DNA from: Diphasiastrum complanatum
Taxonomy: Eukaryota > Streptophyta > Lycopodiopsida > Lycopodiales > Lycopodiaceae
Length of the DNA: 64,000 nt
Direction of reading: 5' to 3'
Assembly (NCBI GenBank): GCA_029204225.1
Contig: CM055103.1
Location: 48,489,958 to 48,553,957 of the forward strand
This document shows, one piece after another, positions 55,095 through 64,000 of this stretch. The translations under genes and the position numbers were made by a program. How positions within the stretch are numbered: the first letter of the stretch is position 1; the number at the start of each line of letters is the position of its first letter. Below the pieces are notes generated by a model. It did not search any database, had not been told where the DNA came from, and worked only from the letters and a program-made list of their open reading frames with translations.

Positions 55095-56842
55095 ATCCCT
55101 ACCTTAATCAAAACACTATAACATTAATTTAATCTCTAGATTGATCCACTCTCATAAATGCTCTACAAGTACACTTGAAACTTCAAGTCATCTTTTGTAT
55201 GCACAAAGTTTTCTCTCATGCATTCCTTATACATTTGCATGCCTTTGTTCTACATTGATAAACCTGAATAAACCAGAAATTATTCATAATAATACTATTT
55301 TTTCATTTCTTGAACCAAATGAGCTTCATGGGACTGGACATTATCATACGCCTTCTTCCAGCAACAGATATGTTTAGAATAAAAAAAGCTTAGAAAGGAC
55401 TATACCATAAAGAAGGTAGTACTTTCATGTTCCATATCAGCACATTCATCATAAACAAACTCATGAGCACTACACACCTTTGCAAGGAGTGAGTTGATAA
55501 CACCAAAGCATGAAAGCAAAATTTTGGCACCATGCACTAAAATTCACAAAATTGTTGAAGAGCACACTTGCATGAAACCTATCTGACTTTGCTTCGCACT
55601 TCTATATTGCACTGGAATAATGTTAGAGCATATTGATTTAGACTAATATCTGAAAGTAAGTTTCTCAACCAAACTGTTTCCTTAGTGGCTTGTGAGGCTG
55701 CGATATACTTTGATTTTATAGAAGATAAAGCTATCGAAGATTTCTTACGACTGCTCCGAGAAACATGACCATTGTTGAGGAAGAATGTAAAACCAGAAGT
55801 AGATTTTCGAGTGTCTACATCTCCTGCCCAACTTGCATCTATGCAACCACTACGTAAATTGAGTTTGTCGTTGTCGACTGCTCTAAACGAATGCAAAAGT
55901 CCATAGTAGCTCGAAGATATCCAAGAGCCTTCCAATGTTTTATACCAGGGTTAGTCATAAACTGACTTAGGGAACTGATTGCAAAAGCTATGTCTAGCCT
56001 GGTATAGATCATTGCGTACATAAGAGATCCTATTATCAAATGATAAGGATACTCTCGCATCTGTTCCTTCTCTTTGATTGTTCGGGGACACTAGTCCTTC
56101 GACAATTTGAGACCTGGTTCCATTGGTGAGAGAGCTAACTTGCAGTTAATCAGATTATATCTGACTAACATATTGTAGATGTCCCTCTGTTGAGTAATGT
56201 AAACCAACTTTCAATTTCTGTCTCTGTGGATTTGAATACCAAGGCATAAATGAGCTTTGCCCAGATTGGTCATGTCAAATTCGGAAGATAGCATTGACTT
56301 GCCTTCTTTTATCAGATCGATACTATTGCCGAAGAGCAATGTGTCGTCCACATACAAAGTGACTATAATAAAAGACTATTGTACTATCTTGAAGTAAACA
56401 TTAGAATTTGAAGAGCTTGGTGTGTAGCCGTGATCAATAGGAAAAGTATTGATCCTTTGAAACCATGCTCGAGCAGATTGCTTCAAGCCATAAAGTGCCT
56501 TATGGAGTTTACACACATGATTGTGTTTACCTTCGATAATATAACCTTCGAGTTGCACCATGTAAATGTCTTCTTTGATAACTCCATTGAGATATGTTGT
56601 CTATACATCCATTTGATGTATTTCCAAATCTGCTACAATAGCAAACGATAACAAAAGTTGAATAGAAGAATTCTTGACGACTGGACTGAAGGTCTTAGTG
56701 TAATCGACATTGTATACCTGAAAAAATCCTCTGGCGACAAGTCGGGCTTTTCTTCTGTCGATGCTTCCGTTTGCCTTGTACTTGACATTGAAAATCCATT
56801 TACAATCAACTACGTTTCTACTAGCAGGTAATTCGACTATGA
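55095..56842 (-). pseudogene. Copia RT and RNase H fragments
   Basis: Minus strand: RNVVDCKWIFNVKYKANGSI, DRRKARLVARGFFQVYNVDY (56846-56601), LEGYIIEGKHNHVCKLHKAL and YGLKQSARAWFQRI (56561-56376), YHLIIGSLMYAMIYTRLDIA (~56050), then RNase H SWAGDVDTRKSTSGF and SSIALSSIKSKYIAASQATK (catalytic SSESEY altered). Frames are broken between blocks. The catalytic YVDD region near 56350 reads as SLYVDDTLLFG in a shifted frame. 55095-55578 is a non-coding 3' part. Confidence 0.82.
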
Positions 56843-57133
56843 GCAACTATATATACTAAGCAAAATGCGGCAACGTCCAATAGCAGGACAACTAATTGGG
56901 TCGTCAAATGGATAGTGAGCTGGCATCTATCCGTTGAATCTTCTCGGAAATTCTGTGTCTTTGCCTTAACAAAATATTGAACCATGCTCGAACATTTATA
57001 AGTCAAATCCACCTGTGAGTGATTCCCGAGTAGTTATGCAAACTGTGTAAAAACACAAAGAAAACTATAGGTCTGGATAATGAGTTGGATGTAGATGAAA
57101 ATGTCCATTAGCCGATTAGTAGGAGAATAATCT
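56843..57133 (-). repeat. LTR remnant of a second, closely related Copia
   Basis: Ends AATAATCTAACA and is followed by CTCCCCCTTAATC (polypurine tract complement). A piece beginning CAACTATATATACTAA recurs at 57942, so parts of the same LTR flank the RNase H fragment. Confidence 0.6.
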
Positions 57134-57750
57134 AACACTCCCCCTTAATCTGAATCCATGAATGCCTTGACCTTTAAATTTAGTTCTGCACAAAAAATTT
57201 TGTGTGCGTCCAAGCGTAATGCTTTAGTAAAAATATCTGGTGTCATATCTTGCGTCGACTGTACTGCAATCTGACCTCTTTGTCGAGAACGTTTCTTCTG
57301 ACATAGTGATACTTAAGTTAATGTGCTTACTCCTAGAATGAAATATAGGGTTGGCTGAGAAGGCAATAGCACTTTGATTATCACAAAATAATAATGTCGA
57401 AGCATATTGATTCAGACTGATATCTAAAAGTAAGTTTCTCAACCAAACTGCTTCCTTAGTGGCTTGTGAGACTGCGATATACTCTGATTCTGAAGAAAAT
57501 AAAGCTATCGAAGATTGCTTATGACTGTTTCGGGAAACATGACCATTGTTGAGGAAGAATGTAAAACTAGAAGTAGATTTTCGAGTGTCTACATCTCCTG
57601 CCCAACTTACATCTATGTAACCACTGAGTAAATTGAGTTTGTTGTTGTCGACTTCTCCATAACAAATGCAAAAGTCCATAGTAGCTCGAAGATATCTCAT
57701 GACTCTAACAAGAGCCTTCCAATGTGTTATACCAGGGTTAGTCATAAACT
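57134..57750 (-). pseudogene. Copia RNase H, second copy
   Basis: VMRYLRATMDFCICYG, SGYIDVSWAGDVDTRKSTSS, SSIALFSSESEYIAVSQATK and LLFCDNQSAIAFSANPIFHS: Asp, Glu, Asp all kept. 173-codon open frame. Closely related to 55579-55960, which has lost the DNQSA part. Confidence 0.85.
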
Positions 57751-57828
57751 AAAGTCTGAATTAGGTGCAATGCTGATAAGCAGTAAGCATAATAGCAATC
57801 TCTAAACTACTCTAAGAAGTGAGCTAGA

Positions 57829-58563
57829 ATGCTCAAGAGTGTTCAAGCTCGTAGGCTTGACATAGAGAGAGCTAACTATTCACTACTTGCTGATCTATTG
57901 ATCGCATTTCAATGCTTCTTCTTAAAATTGTATGAATATGAACAACTATATATACTAAACAAAATGAGGCAACGCCCAATAGTAGGACAACTAACTTTTG
58001 AGCAATACTCGTGCACTGTCTCTCCAGAAGCTGATAGCAAGTCTATTGTAGGAAGAGGCCAGGCCAGGAGAAAGAGCTTATCCACAACAAGTACCAAGTC
58101 AATGGCATTGTACTCTAATAAAAAGTAGTCCAAGAAGAAGAACTTCAAGGACAAGAAGACGAAGACAGAGCAGCCATATTCAACGCAACAATTACAACAG
58201 CAGCATAGTTGTCAACCACAACCACCAAAGACCAAACTCTTTTGTAGGCATTACAAAAGATCCAATCACGACATAAAGGATTGTCGCATCCTCAAACACA
58301 ACGAAGCGAGGAAGAAGATGCAACAACACCAAGAAGGAGCTTATGACTATGTCAGAAATTCCCAAGAGGACAATAAGGCGTTGATGGTACAAGAACATTC
58401 AAGTAGAGATGTCTGCCAATCGTATCTTGATTCAGGTGTTTCACAGCACATGACACCATGTAAGAACCTTTTCTCTACTCTCACAGCAACGGACTCAAAG
58501 TACATTTTCTTTGGCAACTCAAGCTCCCACAAAGTTGAAGGCCAAGGCACGTATCAGAGCTAA
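57829..58563 (+). pseudogene. Copia gag end and protease (plus strand)
   Basis: 57829-58128: LTFEQYSCTVSPEADSKSIV is the gag end, with a stop at 58126. The frame resumes with a lysine- and glutamine-rich spacer, a degenerate knuckle FCRHYKRSNHDIKDC (second Cys is Tyr) and the protease QSYLDSGVSQHMTPC, ending at 58563. The element is truncated by the LTR that begins at 58605. Confidence 0.75.
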
Positions 58564-58604
58564 TAATTCATCAAAGCCATCCTCAACATCAATCACGTTA
58601 AATA

Positions 58605-59557
58605 GTGAAGAAACAAAAAATTTCTATTACCAAAGCTTTGCTAGCTTTCAGCCCTCACTCTAAAGAAAAGACACGAGGCGAAAATGTTGGCGAATACGAA
58701 AAGACATGAAGCAAAAATGTTTGTGAACACCCTGACAAAAAAGACACGAATGCGAAAAATTCGCGAAAGAGAATTTTTTGTGATATAGTAGGAGAAAGTC
58801 AGACGACGCGAAAGTCAAACGACTCCAAGCGACACGAAAATCTTCACGACACTTTTCGACCCTCACGCTCCAAAAAGATCAAGAAGATCATGCAAGTACC
58901 AAGAAGTATAGATATTTGATCTGATATCATGACATCAGCAGATGCACTCTAGATCGTGGCTAATTTGCCATTCTTGTAATTTGTGATTAGTTGTAGATGT
59001 TTAATCACTCTAATCTAGTAGTTACACGACGTGACTATATACTTTTTGGTTGATGTATACTATCGTAAGTCTAATGCTAGTAAGCAAGACATACAGACAG
59101 AATACATACTAGAAGTCCTCCTGCGAGCAAGACAAGTTTAGTAAGCAGGATCCACAGAGATCCAAGAAGTCCGCTAGTAAGCGAGACATTACTCATGGGA
59201 GAGCACCGCTTCTCTCACGCCAATGCGCTATGTGGATCTGTCATACAGCGCACGAAAAACAAGAAGATCAATAGATGACATTGTAGCTATTACACACATA
59301 TCACTCTTATCTTTGTATGATCTTGAATGAATTGTTGTCCGCCATCGCTTGTGTATCGCATTCACTCATTTTATCAATTTCGCACATTGGTTGATTTTTT
59401 GTTGAATGTTGTGTTAATCTAAAACGTAGATCAGCAGTATTTGTCTACATTCTGGAGGATTGTAGGAATGATACAACTGGCAGTGACCAGCAATCATATC
59501 TAAAATCCATTTTAATTGTTTATCGTTTGCGATTCATTCGTCAGTCACTTCGCATCA
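58605..59557 (+). repeat. 5' LTR of a Copia (plus strand)
   Basis: TGAAGAAACAAAAAATTTC...CACTTCGCATCA (953 bp). It is the reverse complement of the LTRs at 48561 and 62344. Confidence 0.92.
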
Positions 59558-59558
59558 G

Positions 59559-59570
59559 TGGTATCAGAGC
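59559..59570 (+). promoter_or_regulatory. Copia primer-binding site
   Basis: TGGTATCAGAGC, one base after the LTR. Confidence 0.93.
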
Positions 59571-59669
59571 CTATCTTGTCATAGTTTGACATAGCCGAAA
59601 AGCTATCAGATCCAGGAGGCCAAGCATTCAAACAAACAACCATCAACAAGAGAACACACTTCAGAAGCA

Positions 59670-60954
59670 ATGGCTTCAATCAGCACCATACAATCCAAGA
59701 TATGTACAGTCCTGGATTCGTCAGAATCTAACTCTAGCATGGAAATTTAAGACATCGCTGATACTAAAGGGTGAAGGTTTATTCTCTTGGGTGGATGGCA
59801 CAGAGGAGATGCCTACAACTTCAGGCAAAGAGCTAATGGAGGGAGAAAAATGACAAGGCAGTAGCCTTGCTATCATCATCCATCGAAGATAGTCTCACGC
59901 TTGACCTGGCTACACTTTCCAAAGCAAAGGAGATGTGGGATACATTGCTCATGAGATTTCAAATGAAATCACGCAGTCAAATAATGATGTTGGAAGATCA
60001 ACTGACGAACCTGCAGTGGGACGACAAAAATCTCACTTCTTTTGTAAGGAAGATGAAGGATCTATTCCTGTCACTACACAACTCTGGAGCAGAGAACACA
60101 ATGTCAGCAGAGAAGCAGCTCACTTACATGTTGAGAGCCTTACCTAGATCTTTCCAGACAACTAGAACCCTGCTCGCGAAAGATCCTACAATGACCCTCG
60201 AAAAGGCAATTGTCGATATTCGAGAGGAAGTCAAGGCTAGAGAGCACCTTGATCACAAGGATGGTTCTGACCAAACCCTCTACTCAACAAAGAAAGGATA
60301 GAGGTCGAAACAGCAAAGTGGAGAAAAGAAGACCTGCGTGAGATGCAAATGCGATGGGCACACAGTTGATACGTGCTGGCTCAATCCAAAAATTGAATGT
60401 ATCCACTGCCACAAGAAGGGTCATGCAGCCATGGACTGCCGTCTAAACCCAAGAAACAAATCAACACAGAATAGACAGGAGAATAGTAACAGTTCGTCCT
60501 ATGTCGAGGAGCCAGAGAGCTCAAAAATGGGAGAAGAGAGATCGACTAGAAATTGTTCGACCGCCTACATTTGTGCAGACATGTGCGCAGCGTCAACGCC
60601 TGACACACAGGAGGTGATCCTAGACTCAAGAGCTACCTCACACTTCGTGGCATCAAGACGAATTATGTTTGATTTTCGAAGTGCAGATCCATCATGATTC
60701 ATTGTTCTTGGAGATGGATCCAAACATCAAGTGAACGGTATTGGTTCACTATGGCTCAACACCAATGGCAAAGACAGATGACTCAAAGATGTTCTATTCG
60801 TGCCTACACTGCAGCATGACTTTCTTTCTGTGGCAAGAATAGCTGATGCAAGGATGCGTGTGACGTTTTCTGACGAAGCATGCAACGTGATTGATGCCAG
60901 TACCAGTACCCTGATCACTCAAGGAAGAAGAAAAGGTAATCTATATCACCTGAA
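59670..60954 (+). pseudogene. Copia gag, knuckle and protease
   Basis: ATG 59670 (MASISTIQSKICTVLDSSES), stop after ~23 codons, then from 59867 LTLDLATLSKAKEMWDTLLM, QIMMLEDQLTNLQW, LPRSFQTTRTLLAKDPTMTL. Two knuckle-like blocks CVRCKCDGHTVDTC and CIHCHKKGHAAMDC, then protease VILDSRATSHFVAS (catalytic DSG is DSR) and VPTLQHDFLSVARIAD, up to KGNLYHLNK. Stops at 60299, 60695 and 60778. Breaks off at 60955, where the segmental duplication starts. The Gly-to-Arg change in the active site suggests it was already dead. Confidence 0.82.
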
Positions 60955-61323
60955 CAAAAGTTTGGTTGCACCATACAAAGTGAATTAGAAATAATCACGT
61001 TGACATTGTAAGTTGTAAAAGTCAATCCTTTGCAATTCCTGTAACTCGAACATGGTCCAATGATTTTTCTAGCTTGGCTAAACCCATACCAATAGCCTAA
61101 AAATAATAATTGCTACCATGATATATGTATCTCTTTCTATATTCTTTGTGGCCTTTCACTTGAATATGGTACCAATCCCTTTTACACTTTAGAACCAATA
61201 GATACATAAAAAGTAAGTTACAAAGTACTCACATTGCTCACATGTACCTTGACAATAGAGAACATCAACAAAAAATCCAGTAGCAGCAATCAATCCTAGA
61301 GAGTCTACTTCACTTGTGAAATC

Positions 61324-62182
61324 TGATAAATTTTACAGTTTTTAGGACAATAATGATTGTACTTTACAATCATAGAGAGTTATTGGTTGCTTAATCAATG
61401 AATCTATCAAGTTCTACACATTAGATCTTGATCTAGATTCACTACACTTGGATTTAAGCAAGAGCAATGGATCAACACATCATTTTTTAGTGAGAGCGGC
61501 TTCACACGTGTGGAGTACTGTCCACTGTACGGCTTGCACCTGAAACAACAAGTACAATGATACTAGATAGCAATCATGCATAAAAATCACAAGACAAATG
61601 ACTAGAAATCTCACAAAAGTGTAGAGTGCAAAAGTCTCATCAATTTTCTTAGCAAAATGATGATCTTATGGATCAAGTACATCCATGAGTCTGGTATAGT
61701 CCAACAGGCCTTCACACATGTGAAGAGTGCCACATCACTCAGATCTATCCATTTTATCCATCCTTGATCCTTATCCAATAGTTGACCTTCTAGAATATGA
61801 CTAAAATCCAAAAAGCTAGTCTCCTAGAATATAGGAATATTCCCTACAAAATAGGATCTAAGGAAAATGGTCAACTCTTATCTTCTAGTACTCTATACAC
61901 ACGTGTGAACATCCACTTGCCATGTGGGAGCATTTACTCATGCACATGCAAGGAAAAGCTAATTTGTAGGTGACTAGACAACTTGACTAAGAACTAGTCA
62001 TTTCATGTTCACACTAACTAGAATGATACAAAATCAATTTGGATATATACAAACATGAAAAGTACATCCTTTCACACGTGGGAACAGGATCTACACGTAT
62101 GAAATCATATCATCAACATATTCTAATGTTTGATCAATATTTACATAAACCAATGTCAAGTGAGAAGTGACAATTTTCAACA
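61324..62182 (-). mobile_element. Solo Copia LTR with TSD AAATC
   Basis: TGATAAATTTTACAG...TTTTCAACA, flanked by AAATC at 61319-61323 and 62183-62187. The other duplication copy has the intact target CACTTGTGAAATCATCACA near 48390. The same LTR flanks the nested element at 5924-8276. LTR-LTR recombination normally leaves such solo copies. Confidence 0.96.
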
Positions 62183-62343
62183 AAATCATCACATACAATG
62201 AGTTTTTCATAAACAGTTGTTGACTTTTCATAAACAATTTTTCACCAACAGTTGCTAACTCATGGTTTATCAAGTGGATATATTAATGAGTGCTATGCTT
62301 TGTTTCAACACATAATGTAGACTGATTTATGTGACCTACTATT

Positions 62344-63298
62344 TGATGCGAAGCGACTGACGAATAAATCGCGAACGATAAACAATTCGGATGGATTTTA
62401 GATATGATTGCTGGTCACTGCCAACTGTATCATTCCTACAATCTTCCCGAATGTAGACATACACTGCTGATCTACATTTTAGATTAACACAACATTCAAC
62501 AAAAAATCAACCAGTGTGCCAAATTGATAAAATGAGTGAATGAGATACACAAGCGATGGCGGACAACAATTCATTCAAGATCATACAAAGATAAGAGTGG
62601 TATGCGCATAATAGCTACAGTATCATCTATTGATCTTCTTGTTTTTTGTGCGCTGTATGACAGACCCACACAGCGCGTTGGCGTGAGAGAAGCGACACTC
62701 TCCCATGAGTAATGTCTCGCTTACTAGCGGACTTCTTGGATCTCTGTGGATCCTACTTACTAAACTTGTCTCGCTCGCAAGCAGACTTCTAGTCTGTATT
62801 CTGTCTGTATGTCTTGCTTACTAGCATTAGACTTACTATATTATGCATCAACCAGAAAGTATATAGTCGCGTCGTGTAACTACTAGATTAGAGTGATTAA
62901 ACTTCTACAACTAATCACGAATTACAAGAGTGGCAGATTAGCCACGATCTAGAGTGCATCTACTGATGTCATGATATCAGATCAGACATATGTACTTCTT
63001 GGTACTTGCATGATCTTCTTGATCTTTTTGGAGCGTGAGGGTCCCAAAAAGTGTCGCGAAGATTTTCGTGTCGCTTTGAGTTGTTTGACTTTCACGTCGT
63101 CTGACTTTCTCCTGTTGTATCACGAAGAATTTTCTTTTGTGAATGTTTTTGCGTTCGTGTCTTTTTCGTCTGGGTGTTCGCGAACATTTTTGCTTCGTGT
63201 CTTTTTGTGTTTGCGAAAATTTTTGCCTCGTGTCTTTTCGTCAAAGTGAGGGCTGAAAGCTAGCAAAGCTTTGGTAATAGAAATGTTTTGTTTCTTTA
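62344..63298 (-). repeat. 3' LTR of a Copia (right duplication copy)
   Basis: TGATGCGAAGCGACTG...TTTCTTTA, followed by GCTCCCTCTCA. Full-length counterpart of 48561-49478. Confidence 0.9.
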
Positions 63299-64000
63299 GC
63301 TCCCTCTCAAAGCATGATAGTTTGACGACCCCAAGACTGCTCCTCTATCTCTCGAATAGACCTTTGTCTAGGGCTTTTGTGAAAATGTCATTAACCATGT
63401 CTTTCGTTCCAATGAAGGTGCTTTACAGCATCTTCTTCCCAATCAGATCTCTGATCAAGTGGTACTTGATCGCGATGTGTTTCATTCTTGAGTGAAATAC
63501 AGGATCTTTCGTTAGATGTATTGCAGATGTATTGTCCATCTGCATAATCAGAGGCTCACTCTTTGTTTCGCCCAATTCGTCAAGAAACTGTTTGAGCCAA
63601 ATGATTTCATTAGCCATCTTTGCTGATGCAACGTATTCTGTTTCGCAGGATGACTGAGCCACAATGGTCTGCTTCTTGCTGACCTAGAGAATTGTCGCTC
63701 CTGACGCGATGGTCCATCCTCCTGAGATACTTTTACAATCGTCCTTGGGGGATGCCCAGCTAACATCACTGTAGGAAAGCATCTTGAACCCTGCATCACG
63801 ACAATAACAAAAGCCATAATCTTTCGTTAATTGAAGATATTGCAAAATTCGTTTTGCAATCTTCCAAGTGTCGAGCCTGGATTCTGAGCCCTGATTCGTG
63901 TAGAATTGGCTCATTCTGAACACTATATAAGCAATGACAGGGCATGTGTTGTCTGCAAGGTACATCAGTGAACCTATCAGTTTCCTATAAGGTGTGAGCT
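63299..64000 (-). pseudogene. Copia RNase H and RT end, running off the window
   Basis: SSCETEYVASAKMANEIIW, LIMQMDNTSAIHLTKDPVFH and, in the next frame, KILQYLQLTKDYG and SYSDVSWASPKDDCKSISGG (RNase H), then MYLADNTCPVIAYIVFRMSQ (RT end). Homologous to 49603-50200 with the same frame break. The remaining RT lies beyond 64000. Confidence 0.88.

Larger units (their letters stand above)
60955..64000. repeat. Right copy of the segmental duplication (partner 48036-50180)
   Basis: Same order and orientation as 48036-50180, interrupted by the 859-bp solo LTR plus 5-bp TSD. Runs off the window. Confidence 0.9.

Overview
This is plant nuclear DNA: an AT-rich, intron-containing, retrotransposon-dominated interval. 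The left edge holds a spliced D-type (plant CYCD-like) cyclin gene. Almost everything to its right is nested or broken LTR retrotransposons (Ty1/copia and chromodomain Ty3/gypsy), long (CT)n, (GA)n and (AC)n tracts, and several decayed host-like genes. The copia elements use the plant initiator-Met primer site (TGGTATCAGAGC) and the gypsy elements carry chromodomains. I can say land plant from the sequence, but not the species.

Layout. 1-4.13 kb: cyclin D, six exons. 5.7-14.9 kb: an old minus-strand Copia whose 3' LTR holds a nested, internally deleted Copia (TSD TGTTG), and whose gag holds an 888-bp terminal-inverted-repeat element and a 1.17-kb LTR-like insert. 15-15.6 kb: end of a gypsy chromovirus. 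16.1-20.1 kb: an unusual head-to-head gene pair, a spliced Ulp1/C48-protease-like pseudogene (minus) and a histone-H3-like pseudogene with extra downstream exons (plus). Between them lies a palindrome-rich, apparently bidirectional promoter. 21-24.8 kb: a nearly complete but broken gypsy chromovirus (plus). 25-35 kb: microsatellites, a 32-bp minisatellite, a deleted Copia, and a gag-only element with a TGGTGCCGTTGTCGGGGA primer site. 35.1-41.8 kb: a decayed H3.3-like gene split by a young full-length Copia (653-bp LTRs nearly identical, TSD TCTCA). 42-44.4 kb: a rearranged second gypsy copy. 44.4-45.6 kb: a second locus of the H3-tail type, with the same hairpin-leader architecture as the 18-kb locus. 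45.6-64 kb: Copia and gypsy fragments, including a duplication of about 2.1-3 kb (48.0-50.2 and 61.0-64.0 kb). A solo LTR sits in one copy and the matching empty site is in the other.

The most interesting signal is the H3 material. Three separate histone-H3-derived sequences lie within 27 kb. Two of them (18.5 kb and 44.9 kb) share a shortened tail, a derived Trp-Leu junction in place of the H3 PGTVA segment, and a 5' leader of alternating inverted copies of a GATATCGC...GCGAG motif ending just before the ATG. That suggests a multicopy, possibly mobile, H3-like gene family. The 18-kb copy is paired divergently with a Ulp1-like protease. All copies seen here are broken. Only the cyclin gene looks like an intact host gene.
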